DNA of 38,763 bases from Acidobacteriota bacterium (lineage in GTDB: Bacteria > Acidobacteriota > Thermoanaerobaculia > Multivoradales > SZUA-115): the NCBI GenBank assembly GCA_024277255.1, contig JAJRVQ010000159.1, positions 1 through 38,763 of the forward strand, in the 5' to 3' direction. The position numbers and the translations under genes are program-made. Shown here in pieces: positions 1-7,794 of this stretch. Within the stretch, counting starts at the first letter, position 1. Each line of letters opens with the position of its first letter. The notes beneath the pieces are model-generated. The model did no database searches. It saw only the letters and a program-made list of their open reading frames with translations, and had not been told where the DNA came from.

Positions 1-141
1 GTCCAAGCACTCGAGCAAGCCATTCGTGGATACCTCGACCAGCACAACCAAGACCCAACTCCGTTCAAGTGGACAGCCGACGCTGACCTTATTCTTGAAA
101 GAACCTCAAATATCGCGCGAACTTGTCAATCAGGACACTAG
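1..141 (+). CDS. IS630-family transposase, C-terminal fragment
   Basis: The reading frame is open from the first base and stops with TAG at 139-141, giving 46 residues. The end of the protein contains a 'LDQHN' segment followed by 'PFKWTADADLILE', which matches the conserved tail of IS630-type DDE transposases (a helix, then an F-x-W-T block and I/L-L-E). No catalytic acidic residue lies in this fragment, so only family membership can be judged. The rest of the element lies left of the window. The right terminal repeat should fall just after the stop, but it cannot be assigned without the left end. Confidence 0.7.
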   Translation, partial: VQALEQAIRGYLDQHNQDPTPFKWTADADLILERTSNIARTCQSGH

Positions 142-241
142 ACTGCAACCGTCGAAAAGCAACACCCTGTTCATTGCCGTGCCGTGACCTGATGCCGGGG
201 GGGCGGGCGGTATTTCGCCGGTTTTTCGTTGAGTGGTTGCT

Positions 242-1831
242 ATGGTGAGGTCGATGAGGGATTCCGAGCTTCTTGGTGAGAAGAAGCGCTCGAAAGGGGC
301 GGGCTCGAAGGTCGTGGGATTGATTCTGGGGCCCGTCGTTTTCCTGGCGATCCTGCTGCTCGACCTGCAACCCGGCGACCCCGCGGTAACCCGTATGGCC
401 GCAGTGGCGGCTTTGATGGCGATCTGGTGGATTACCGACGCCATTCCCTTGGCTGCCACCGCCATGCTGCCCCTGGTCCTCTATCCCCTCTTCGGCATCA
501 TGAAGGGCAAAGAGGTGGCGCCGGTCTATGTGAACCACGTCATCTTCCTCTTCGTGGGCGGATTCATGATTGCGCTGGCGATGGAGAAATGGCGGCTGCA
601 CAGACGCATCGCCTTGTGGATCATCGGCGCGTTGGGCAACAGCCCTTCGCGCTTGGTGTTGAGCTTCATGCTGGCCTCGGCCTTTCTCTCGATGTGGATT
701 TCCAACACCGCGGCCGCCATCATGATGACGGCGATCGGTCTGGCCATTATCAAGCATGAGGAATCCGAATTCGGCTCGCAGCGGACCCACAAACTATGCG
801 TCGGGTTGTTGCTGGGTATCGCCTATGGGTGCAGCGTCGGTGGTCTTGCCACCCTGGTCGGGACGCCGCCCAACCTTTCCTTTGTGCGGATTTTTGAAAT
901 CACCTTCCCCGGCGCGAAAGCGATCAGCTTCGGTCAGTGGTTTCTTCTCGGGTTACCGCTGTGTCTAACCCTGCTGCTCCTGACCTGGTTGTTACTCACC
1001 CGGGTTTTTTTCCGCAGTCCGAGCGATCTCGAGTTGTCCCCCGACGTCATTCGGCAGGAACGCGCCGCTTTGGGTTCGATTCGCTTTGCTGAAGGCGCCG
1101 TCGGCCTGGTCTTTCTCACCACGGCTCTGCTTTGGGTGTTTCGCAAGGATCTGAAAATCGGCTCCTTGATCATTCCGGGTTGGTCGGACCTGTTGCCCTA
1201 TCCGGATTTGATCGATGATGGGACGGTCGCCGTTTTCATGGCGCTGCTGCTCTTCTTGATCCCATCGCGTGCCCCCTCCAAAACGCAGAGCCGAGCGGTG
1301 CTGGATATCGATGTGTTCAAGGCCATTCCCTGGCACATCGTTCTCTTGTTCGGAGGTGGCTTTGCTCTCGCCAAGGGGTTCCAGTCCACCGGCCTGTCGA
1401 TCTTGATCGGCAAGCAATTCACCGGTCTCGCCGGGTTGCCGCCGCTGATCACCATCGCTTGTGTCTGCCTGGTAGTGACCTTTCTCACCGAGTTGACATC
1501 CAACACGGCCACCACGGAACTACTACTGCCCATCCTGGCCTCGGTCGGGGTGGCGATGGAGATGAATCCTCTCCTGCTGATGATTCCGGCCACCATTTCC
1601 GCCTCCTGTGCCTTCATGATGCCGGTCGCCACCCCTCCCAATGCCATTGTTTTTGGCAGCGGAAGGATTCGCATTCCGGAAATGGTGCGGGTCGGGCTGG
1701 TGCTCAACTTGATCGGGGTGGTTGTGGTCACCCTGTTCTTCTATTCCCTGGGGCCGAGAATCTTCGAAATCGATCTTGATACGAAACCGGGTTGGGCGGT
1801 CGAGCAGAGCTTCGAGACGGCGCAACCCTGA
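242..1831 (+). CDS. DASS/SLC13-family anion (dicarboxylate or sulfate) transporter
   Basis: This inner-membrane carrier probably imports di- or tricarboxylates or sulfate, driven by Na+ or H+. It is about 530 residues long and highly hydrophobic, with some 11-12 predicted membrane spans. Both internal-repeat signatures of the DASS family are present: 'SNTAAAIMM' with 'VGTPPN' in the first half, and 'TSNTATTELLLPI' with 'ATPPNAI' in the second. These are the SNT and TPPN motifs that bind cation and carboxylate in VcINDY-like proteins. Three in-frame starts are possible (GTG 233, ATG 242, ATG 254). None has a strong ribosome binding site, and 242 is chosen as the first ATG. The gene stands alone, convergent with the next gene. 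The exact substrate cannot be read from the sequence. Confidence 0.85.
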   Translation: MVRSMRDSELLGEKKRSKGAGSKVVGLILGPVVFLAILLLDLQPGDPAVTRMAAVAALMAIWWITDAIPLAATAMLPLVLYPLFGIMKGKEVAPVYVNHVIFLFVGGFMIALAMEKWRLHRRIALWIIGALGNSPSRLVLSFMLASAFLSMWISNTAAAIMMTAIGLAIIKHEESEFGSQRTHKLCVGLLLGIAYGCSVGGLATLVGTPPNLSFVRIFEITFPGAKAISFGQWFLLGLPLCLTLLLLTWLLLTRVFFRSPSDLELSPDVIRQERAALGSIRFAEGAVGLVFLTTALLWVFRKDLKIGSLIIPGWSDLLPYPDLIDDGTVAVFMALLLFLIPSRAPSKTQSRAVLDIDVFKAIPWHIVLLFGGGFALAKGFQSTGLSILIGKQFTGLAGLPPLITIACVCLVVTFLTELTSNTATTELLLPILASVGVAMEMNPLLLMIPATISASCAFMMPVATPPNAIVFGSGRIRIPEMVRVGLVLNLIGVVVVTLFFYSLGPRIFEIDLDTKPGWAVEQSFETAQP

Positions 1832-1844
1832 AGGCTGGCAGCCT
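1832..1844. terminator. Short hairpin between convergent genes
   Basis: AGGCT-GGC-AGCCT forms a perfect 5-bp stem with a 3-nt loop. It begins immediately after the transporter stop and is followed by the self-complementary GGAGCTCC. It sits in the 21-bp gap between two convergent genes, where a bidirectional terminator would be expected. There is no T-run, so factor-independent termination is doubtful. Confidence 0.25.
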
Positions 1845-1852
1845 GGGAGCTC

Positions 1853-2125
1853 CTACTCCAGGACCTCGATCTTGGGTTGAGTTTCCTCGTCGCCGGGCAC
1901 AGTCTGGATGAAGACGTCCACGGGCTTTTTCTCGAGAAGCTCGACAGCCTCCCAGCTCGGGACATGGCCCACGATGGCGGTCAGCCTGGTCTTGAGTGAC
2001 TCGTACCGGCTGGCGTCGAATGGCTGCTTGGCCTCGCCGCCCTCACTGTCCTCGATTTCGATGATCCCCTTCTGCGTTGCGGGATTGTAGAAGGTGACCT
2101 TGCCGAACTTGATTCCTGCGCTCAT
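1853..2125 (-). CDS. Small cold-shock-domain-like protein, function unknown
   Basis: The product is 90 residues. Its N-terminus, 'FGKVTFYNPATQKGIIEIED', resembles the first two strands of a cold-shock domain (G-x-V-K-W-F-N ... K-G-F-G-F-I). A later 'VDVFIQ' resembles the D-V-F-V-H strand. The RNP1 aromatic residues that contact nucleic acid are absent (K-G-I-I-E-I in place of K-G-F-G-F-I). If this is an OB fold, it has therefore probably lost or changed ligand binding. The ATG has a good Shine-Dalgarno (GAGGAG, about 7 nt upstream). It lies 27 bp downstream of the coiled-coil membrane protein on the same strand, probably in one transcript. The homology is suggested only by pattern. Confidence 0.6.
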   Translation of the reverse strand: MSAGIKFGKVTFYNPATQKGIIEIEDSEGGEAKQPFDASRYESLKTRLTAIVGHVPSWEAVELLEKKPVDVFIQTVPGDEETQPKIEVLE

Positions 2126-2152
2126 CGCTTGTGCTCCTCGGCGGTGGTTCGG

Positions 2153-3325
2153 CTACTCGATGGCCTGACTGTGGTCGACCGATTGGGTCGCGATGTATCC
2201 GGCGTGCGAGATGCCGAGCAGGACGTTGAGGCTGTTTGAAAACTCGGGCAACTCGACACCGAATGGGTTCAGAATGTTGCCCTGGAACAAGCCCACCAGG
2301 GCGGCCGAATAGGCGACACCGATGGCGATGGTGAACAGGAACATCTGGACCTTGCTGAGGTCGATCAGGTTGTAGTTGCCCACCTCGTTGCCCTGGAACA
2401 TGTCGCCCAGGGTCGCCTCATCGACGCTCTTGTTGATCTTCAAGATCCCGACCTTGGCTTGGGCGAGTTCGGCCTCTTCGGCGGCGGCCTCTTTGGCTGT
2501 TTCGGCCGTCTCCAGCTTCTTCTTGGCCGCCTCACGCGTGGCGCCCAGAGCCTCGACCTCGACATCCGTCTGTTCCGCTTGAGTCTGTGTATGGCCAGGG
2601 TTTTTGGCGAGATATTCAGCGAACTTGCTCTTGTATTGCGCGTCGGCCGCCTCGAAAGCCGCCCTTGCCTTGGTGTGTTCGGCCGCCGCCGATTCCTTCC
2701 TCTTTTCGAGGTCCGAGATCAGGACCAGGGCTCGCTTCGATCTTTTGTTGGTCTTGACCAGGCTCGCTCCGGCAAAAGAGAGGGTGCTGATGCCGAGCGC
2801 GACGAGGAGTTCATTGGGAAAGATGATGCGTAGCGGGTCGGGCTCGGATGAACAGAACTCGTCAGCCTGGTTCTTCTGGTCTTCGGTGAGAGCAGCCTTG
2901 CACGCCGCCACGGCCTCGGCGGTCGGCTTGATGAGAGCCGCCGGTTTGCTTCGGGCCAGCGCGACGGCGAGAAAGGCCGACATCGCGAGCACTGTCCACA
3001 TCCCGATCTGCAGCCGGGACAGGCTCGTGCGGCGGCGCTCATCGATGAGAACGCCGAACCATTTTCCGTTGGCCTTGTATCCCGCCAGCCACAGGATTAC
3101 CGCGGTGAGACCGGCCAGGATGAGCCAGTGCTGGGTGGGTGACGGGGACCAAGTGAGCTTGGTGAAGGGCAGTTTCGCCCAACTGACGGTCGACCAGAAA
3201 GCGTCTCCGACCAGGGCCGCGATCGCGATACCGAGGCCCCAGGCCGCCGCCGCGTCGTAGGAGCGCACCGTCTTGGCTTGCCGGCCGCTGCTGGCCTCAC
3301 TGGCCCGTGGTTGCGAGTTAGCCAT
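2153..3325 (-). CDS. Membrane protein with central coiled coil, function unknown
   Basis: The product is 390 residues. Hydrophobic segments lie at about 27-45, 68-85 and 107-125, with another near 175-190 ('LLVALGISTLSFAGASLV'). A long Ala/Glu/Lys-rich stretch at about 200-290 has the composition of a coiled coil. It is followed by 'DMFQGNEVGNYNLIDLSKVQ', two more hydrophobic segments (about 325-345 and 365-380), and a polar tail. Pairs of spans flanking a cytoplasmic or periplasmic coiled coil suggest a scaffold or tethering role, but I recognise no family. Start: ATG at 3325 preceded by AGGAGG. It is the first gene of a two-gene unit with the small cold-shock-like protein. Confidence 0.7.
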   Translation of the reverse strand: MANSQPRASEASSGRQAKTVRSYDAAAAWGLGIAIAALVGDAFWSTVSWAKLPFTKLTWSPSPTQHWLILAGLTAVILWLAGYKANGKWFGVLIDERRRTSLSRLQIGMWTVLAMSAFLAVALARSKPAALIKPTAEAVAACKAALTEDQKNQADEFCSSEPDPLRIIFPNELLVALGISTLSFAGASLVKTNKRSKRALVLISDLEKRKESAAAEHTKARAAFEAADAQYKSKFAEYLAKNPGHTQTQAEQTDVEVEALGATREAAKKKLETAETAKEAAAEEAELAQAKVGILKINKSVDEATLGDMFQGNEVGNYNLIDLSKVQMFLFTIAIGVAYSAALVGLFQGNILNPFGVELPEFSNSLNVLLGISHAGYIATQSVDHSQAIE

Positions 3326-3387
3326 GCTACCTCCTGAGAGTCAACCAATCGTGCTGTTTGCAAGAGAGCTGAGGCGAGGATATCAAA

Positions 3388-3889
3388 GTGAGCAGGAGAG
3401 GACGACGCGGGACACAGGCGGATCCTTTCTTGGACTATGCTCGGCTCGCTGCCACGCCGCAGGCCCCGGCGGTGATTGCTGGTCGTGCGCTGGAAGTGCG
3501 GCGCGAGTTCGCGGAGGAGGATGTCGAGTATCACGGTTTCGCGAACGTTCCGGTCACTGCGGCGGGGTCTGAAAAGAAGGAAATGACGGCGCTGAGCGAC
3601 GAGAATGGATACTACGCACTGGTATTGCCTTCGGGAGGCACCTTTGCGGTCTCTGCGCAGTTGCCGCCTTCGGTGCTTCCAGCGGCGCCCAAGTCGATCA
3701 CCGTTGGGGCTGGAGAGTGCGAGTTCGTTCAGTTTTCAGGCTTACATGGGCTGGCGCTATGAAATTCGTCTCCAGTCAGCAGACAAGACTTCGAAGCCAC
3801 TGGCCACCGTGAACGTCAAATCTGACTTGGAGTCCCTCTCCCTGGTCTGGGATCGGAACTCGGTGCGGACCGTGGGTCCGAACGGTTGA
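3388..3889 (+). pseudogene. Carboxypeptidase-regulatory-like domain protein, probably frameshifted
   Basis: A GTG at 3388, behind a GGCGAGGA ribosome site, opens a 124-residue frame ending at 3762. It contains 'TALSDENGYYALVLPSGGTF', the beta-strand and turn pattern of a regulatory-like (transthyretin-like) domain. At about 3730-3750 the frame ends in 'ECEFVQFSGLHGLAL'. A +1 shift there continues another protein-like stretch, 'MGWRYEIRLQSADKTSKPLA', to a stop at 3889. I infer one gene broken by a frameshift rather than two genes. It has no signal peptide in either piece. The start and the break point are uncertain, and it may instead be an intact 124-residue gene. Confidence 0.45.
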
Positions 3890-3959
3890 GTCTCACGCGG
3901 GGATGGGACTGCGGCGCCACTTCCGCCCGCGGGCAGTGGCGCCGCGACCTCGATCGGTG

Positions 3960-5327
3960 TCAGGGCACGACCGAACTCCAGCCGGACAGATCCCCCGATT
4001 CGAAACCATCGCCGAAGATCCGCGTGGGATTGCCGCACAGCGGTGGCGGGAAGTTGCCGGAGCATGGAAGAAGGATCTCTTGCTCTTCGGAGGTGTTGTA
4101 GATTTCCCAGGCGGGCTGGCTGGTTGTGAGAAAGCCGCTGGGATCGCGGTCCACGATGCCGATCCAGCCCTGCGCATTGGGGTCCAGCAAGGCTGAACCA
4201 TGGTCATTGACCAGGTCGGCATACAACCAACCACGGTCATGAATAGTCGGCATCTCGGCTGAGCCGACGGTGACCCGACCCGCTGCGAAGCGGAAGGGTA
4301 TCGCGGCGAAGGCACTGAAGGGTGGGGAGAATGGAGAGGTTTCGGGGACCTCCGGGTTCTCCTCCTGGTCGAAGAAGGTGACCTGCGACAGGCTCATCGG
4401 GAAAGGCAAGGGGAGCGTTCCGCAACTGACCGGGGATTGGACGAGTTTGGTGTCGCGCCAGTAGATGAGATCGGTCATTCCGCTCACGAAGGGGGCGGCG
4501 AGGGCGCTGGATAGTGGCTCGCGATTGTCGGCTCCGCCGGAGAACTTGGCGTAGAAGGTGTAGCTGCCGGGGGCGGTCCGCGGATCGGTGCTCGAAGCCT
4601 CCAGGTGGACCATGGCGCCGCCGTGAACCAGGTCGCCGCTGCTTTCCAGAATCCGGTACGAACCGAGCAAGGCGTTGACGTTGTTGGCGTCACCGTTGCC
4701 GCCGTTGACGAAATAGCCAGATTCTCCTGGTTGGAGTAGGGAGCAGTTGTTGGTGTTGTCGATGGTGATGTAGCCACGCGCCACGTTGTCCCCCTGGTTC
4801 GAGCCACTACAAGCGCCACCGAAGATCGGCGAGGCCAGGCCGCTGTGGGCGGCACGAATGTGAGTGAGAAGTAAGGATGAGAGCGGGGGAAGCGGCAGAA
4901 TTTGGCTGCAGAACGCCGTTCCGGGGCCGACTCCGGTTTCCGGGCTGGTGACTAGCGAGAAGGAACCGACTGGGCTGATCGTAGTATTGGTGTGCGAAGT
5001 TTGGGGAATCATTCCAGAAGCGAAAAGGTCGAGCAGGTTGAGCTCCATGACGTCAAAGCCGGTCAAGTAGGCGGCGAAGTTGAGTGTCGGGACACCCCAG
5101 TCAGTCCACAACACAATGTTCAGGAGAGCTGGACTCTCCCGGGCGTTGGCAATCGTGAGCAAGGTCGTGGAGGTTGGCCCACCGTTGAGGTCGACCTCGA
5201 AGTAGGGCAGCAAGAGGGTGGCGGCCGGCACGGTATCTAGTTTCCCGATCTCGGCTTGGATCGGCCCCATGACGACCACCGCGAGCAGACAGACGAGGAG
5301 CATGGTGGAACGGAATTGGTGGTTCAT
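3960..5327 (-). CDS. Secreted protein of unknown function, tandem paralog 2, with C-terminal DGFESGD tag
   Basis: The product is 455 residues with a clear signal peptide (hydrophobic 'MLLVCLLAVVVMG', cleavage near 'IQA-EIG'). No catalytic family is recognised. It is a clear paralog of its upstream neighbour. Shared blocks include 'VPAATLLLPYFEVDL', 'LWTDWGVPTL', 'NVARGYITIDN', 'DPRTAPGSYTFYA', 'DNREPL', 'WRDTKLV' and 'FDQEENPE'. Paired cysteines (for example 'FCSQ', 'GACSGS', 'NCSL', 'SCGTL', 'LPCSG', 'LCGN') suggest disulfides. The last residues, 'IFGDGFESGDLSGWS', form the short D-G-F-E-S-G-D-x-S-x-W motif seen at the C-terminus of many exported proteins of high-GC Gram-negatives. The ATG (ribosome site GGGAGGTAG) overlaps the stop of the upstream paralog by four bases, so the two are co-translated. 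Confidence 0.8.
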   Translation of the reverse strand: MNHQFRSTMLLVCLLAVVVMGPIQAEIGKLDTVPAATLLLPYFEVDLNGGPTSTTLLTIANARESPALLNIVLWTDWGVPTLNFAAYLTGFDVMELNLLDLFASGMIPQTSHTNTTISPVGSFSLVTSPETGVGPGTAFCSQILPLPPLSSLLLTHIRAAHSGLASPIFGGACSGSNQGDNVARGYITIDNTNNCSLLQPGESGYFVNGGNGDANNVNALLGSYRILESSGDLVHGGAMVHLEASSTDPRTAPGSYTFYAKFSGGADNREPLSSALAAPFVSGMTDLIYWRDTKLVQSPVSCGTLPLPFPMSLSQVTFFDQEENPEVPETSPFSPPFSAFAAIPFRFAAGRVTVGSAEMPTIHDRGWLYADLVNDHGSALLDPNAQGWIGIVDRDPSGFLTTSQPAWEIYNTSEEQEILLPCSGNFPPPLCGNPTRIFGDGFESGDLSGWSSVVP

Positions 5328-6661
5328 CGGTCGCTACCTCCCGCCAGCTGGCCGTACGGGCCGTTGTTCGGCACGGAACTGGCTGCCGAGTGAGGCGCCG
5401 TGGTCTCTCCGCAGGGGGAAGAGCCCACCGGCGGGCAGGGGATCGTCGCCCCCGATGGGGCGCTGGCGTTGTCGAGGGCGAAGGCTTCTTGGGAGACACC
5501 GAGGCCGAAGGGGGAAACCACCGTGATCCACGACTGGGCGGTCGCGCCGAAGGCGGGTAGACCACCGGTGTCGGCGTTGAGGTTGGAGAAGAGCCAGCCC
5601 TGTGCCAGAGCGGTCGGTAAGGTTATGGCGCCAACTTGCACTCGGTTGCTGGCTAGAGGGAAGGGCACCGCCGGGGCGCCGGCGGGAAGCTCCGGGTTCT
5701 CTTCCTGGTCAAAGAGCAGCAGTTGCGTTTGCGCCATCGGTTCCCACGCGGGGGAGGAACCGCATTTCGCCCGGCTTGGTGCCAGCTTGGTGTCTCGCCA
5801 GACGATGAGATCGGTCTGGTCGGTGACGAAAGGGGCGAAGAAGGTGGTGGCCAGCGGCTCGCGATTGTCTTTGCCGCCCGAATAGCGGGCGTAGAAGGTG
5901 TAGTCGCCGGGGCCGGTTCGCGGGTCGTTGGCGGAGGCTTCCAGGTGGGCCATCGAGCCGCCGAACCCTGTGTTCGAGCTGACGTCAAGAATCTTGTAGG
6001 AGCCGAGCAGGGTGTTGTGATTGTTGGCGATGCCGCTTCCGCCGTTGCGGAAATAGTCGGCGTCAGTCGGCAGGTCGATGGTGCAGAAGTTGACGTTGTC
6101 GATAGTGATGTAGCCCCGTGCCACGTTGTCGCCAAAGTTGCTGCCGCTACAGAGACCGCCAGCGATGGCCGAACTTTGGCCTGCATGGGAGGCTCGGATG
6201 TGGTTGCGCAGCGTGGTCGGAAGAGTGGGCTGAGGAAGCTGAGTGACGCAACTGGGTGTGCCGGGGCCTACGCCGGTGTCTGGGTTGGTGACGACGGAAA
6301 AACCGCCAACGGGGCTGATGTTTGTATCCACGCTTGAGGTGCTGGGGACGGTTCCCTGATCAAAGAGGGCCCTGAGATCGACCTCGACGACATCGTAGCC
6401 GGTCAGGTAGGCATTGAAACCCAAGGTCGGCACCGACCAGTCCGTCCACAGCGTGAAGTGTGCAATGGCCGGAAGCTGGCTGACGTTGGTCACGGTCAGG
6501 AGCGTGTTGGGGCCGGTCGGGTTGTCGAGGTCAACCTCGAAGTAGGGCAGCAGAAGGGTGGCGGCGGGCACTTCGTCGGTGGTGCCGATCACCGCTGCGG
6601 CTGGAGTGGTGATGGCGATCGTCGCCACCACCACCGCGGCGCCAAGCGCCTTGCGTATCAT
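5324..6661 (-). CDS. Secreted protein of unknown function, tandem paralog 1
   Basis: The product is 445 residues when started at the ATG at 6661. That ATG has a GGAGGA ribosome site 7 nt upstream and begins a good signal peptide ('MIRKALGAAVVVATIAI', cleavage near 'AAA-VIG'). An upstream in-frame start would add ten polar residues in front of the signal and is rejected. It shares the whole block order with the downstream paralog (LLLPYFEVDL, TDW-VPTL, NISPVGGFSVVT, GDNVARGYITIDN, DPRTGPGDYTFYA, DNREPL, WRDTKL, FDQEENPE). It differs at the extreme C-terminus: after the 'PCGETT' block it runs into a Ser/Asn/Gly tail and lacks the DGFESGD motif. It is the first gene of the pair. Function unknown. 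Confidence 0.8.
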   Translation of the reverse strand: MIRKALGAAVVVATIAITTPAAAVIGTTDEVPAATLLLPYFEVDLDNPTGPNTLLTVTNVSQLPAIAHFTLWTDWSVPTLGFNAYLTGYDVVEVDLRALFDQGTVPSTSSVDTNISPVGGFSVVTNPDTGVGPGTPSCVTQLPQPTLPTTLRNHIRASHAGQSSAIAGGLCSGSNFGDNVARGYITIDNVNFCTIDLPTDADYFRNGGSGIANNHNTLLGSYKILDVSSNTGFGGSMAHLEASANDPRTGPGDYTFYARYSGGKDNREPLATTFFAPFVTDQTDLIVWRDTKLAPSRAKCGSSPAWEPMAQTQLLLFDQEENPELPAGAPAVPFPLASNRVQVGAITLPTALAQGWLFSNLNADTGGLPAFGATAQSWITVVSPFGLGVSQEAFALDNASAPSGATIPCPPVGSSPCGETTAPHSAASSVPNNGPYGQLAGGSDR

Positions 6662-6747
6662 CGATGCGTCCTCCGTGTATATGGAATGCAAGTTTCAAGT
6701 CGAGAGAAGTTGCGCGTGCGCCATGATAGTACATGTTATGGATTATT

Positions 6748-6764
6748 GCGGCAGTCACTGCCGC
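6748..6764. promoter_or_regulatory. Perfect 8-bp inverted repeat upstream of the secreted paralogs
   Basis: GCGGCAGT-C-ACTGCCGC is a perfect inverted repeat with a single central base. It lies 87 bp upstream of the chosen start of the first paralog, in the divergent gap with the PNPOx-like gene. The geometry fits an operator for a dimeric regulator, or the stem of an RNA hairpin. There is no T-run, so a terminator is less likely. No flanking -35/-10 pair is convincing. Confidence 0.35.
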
Positions 6765-6907
6765 CGGCGGGCAACGAAACGGTGAGAAGAGAGGGTTGAG
6801 ATACTCTCCTCGTCGAATCGAGTGCGGACGGTATCGTCCTACCTTTACGATCTGGATGGTTCGAGTGTTCCGATCTTCCCCCCCAACCTGACCGCAAGGA
6901 GAGATAA

Positions 6908-7390
6908 GTGGACATTGACCAGGATTGGCCGGAGATTCGCCGGCTCTTCGCCCGCTCGTTCTTCGCCTCGGTCGCCACGGTCGATGGGGAAGGGCTTCCC
7001 CATGTGACGCCGATCGGTTCGTTGATCCTCCACCGCGAGCCGGGCCGGGGGTTCTGGTTTGAACGGTTCACCACGACGATGCCGGCCAATGTGGAGGTGC
7101 AACCACGGTTTTGCGCCATGGCGGTGGATACGCGGCTGCTGTTGTGGGGGCGCGCGTTGATCTCCGGTCGTTTTCCGCGGGCGCCGGCCATCCGTTTGTC
7201 GGGAACCGCGGGTGCGCCTCGGACGGCGACCGAGCGCGAGATCGAACTCTTCCAGCGCCGGGTGCGACCGGTGCGCTGGACCCGTGGCTACCGGCTGCTC
7301 TGGGACCGATTCGACAGCGGCCGCGAAGTCACCTTCGATCGCGTCCTGCCGACTCGTCTCGGGCGGATGTGGCCGCCGCGGAACCACTGA
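6908..7390 (+). CDS. Pyridoxamine 5'-phosphate oxidase-like (split-barrel) flavoprotein
   Basis: The product is 160 residues. The N-terminal 'FFASVATVDGEGLPHVTPIG' is the typical first two strands of the PNPOx-like split-barrel fold (A-T-x-D-x-x-G-x-P-H-V-x-P). 'FWFERFTTTMPANVEVQPR' corresponds to the region contacting the FMN phosphate. Many such proteins bind FMN, F420 or heme; the ligand cannot be decided here. The start is GTG with AAGGAGAG about 8 nt upstream. A hairpin and a small DUF2892 gene follow on the same strand. Confidence 0.75.
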   Translation: MDIDQDWPEIRRLFARSFFASVATVDGEGLPHVTPIGSLILHREPGRGFWFERFTTTMPANVEVQPRFCAMAVDTRLLLWGRALISGRFPRAPAIRLSGTAGAPRTATEREIELFQRRVRPVRWTRGYRLLWDRFDSGREVTFDRVLPTRLGRMWPPRNH

Positions 7391-7438
7391 GGAAGCTGAA
7401 AAAGGGTGAATCCTTTTCGCCCTTGGGTGACTCTTCCT
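7390..7438 (+). terminator. Stem-loop between the PNPOx-like gene and the DUF2892 gene
   Basis: The inner arms AAGGGTGAA (7402-7410) and TTCGCCCTT (7416-7424) pair over nine positions with one G-U wobble and a 5-nt loop. The outer arms AGGAAG (7390-7395) and CTTCCT (7433-7438) can also pair. The structure begins at the stop codon of the upstream gene. Without a U-tract it may attenuate or protect the transcript rather than fully terminate it. Confidence 0.4.
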
Positions 7439-7490
7439 GAATGAACGGCCGGATGCGACAAACGCAAACGGCTCACTAAGGAGAAACACC

Positions 7491-7700
7491 ATGGCAATGA
7501 AGATCCTCACCAGAAACGTAGGTTCCATCGACCGGGCTCTGCGCGTTGTCCTGGGTCTTGGCCTTTTGAGTCTCGTCTTCGTCGGTCCGCAGACCGCTTG
7601 GGGTTGGTTCGGTATCGTTCCGCTGGCAACGGCTCTGCTCGGCAGCTGCCCGGCCTATACCCTTCTCGGCCTCAGCACCTGCCCGCTCAAGAATCGCTAG
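7491..7700 (+). CDS. DUF2892 (YgaP-type transmembrane) protein
   Basis: The product is 69 residues. It begins with 'MKILTRNVGSIDRALRVVLG', the characteristic N-R-N-V-G-x-x-D-R-x-x-R start of DUF2892. Two hydrophobic helices follow ('LGLLSLVFVG' and 'WFGIVPLATALLG'), with a conserved small-Cys-Pro-aromatic turn 'SCPAYTLLG' and 'STCPL' at the end. The two cysteines suit thiol chemistry, and the domain is often fused to rhodanese (YgaP). A good AAGGAG ribosome site lies upstream. The downstream sigma-factor gene is about 95 bp away. Confidence 0.85.
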   Translation: MAMKILTRNVGSIDRALRVVLGLGLLSLVFVGPQTAWGWFGIVPLATALLGSCPAYTLLGLSTCPLKNR

Positions 7701-7794
7701 CCCAATCCTCGATTGCACCGGCCCGGTGAGGTCACAGCGCCTCCACCGGGTCTGTGGTTCCTCTCGCTGGACAGGAGCTTGCTATTCTGCCCGC

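Noticed and set aside
142..241. Terminator after the IS630 fragment (GGCG-GTATTT-CGCC-GG-TTTTT near 207-226)
   Set aside because: The stem is only four base pairs and the T-run is separated from it by two bases, so it is too weak to call.
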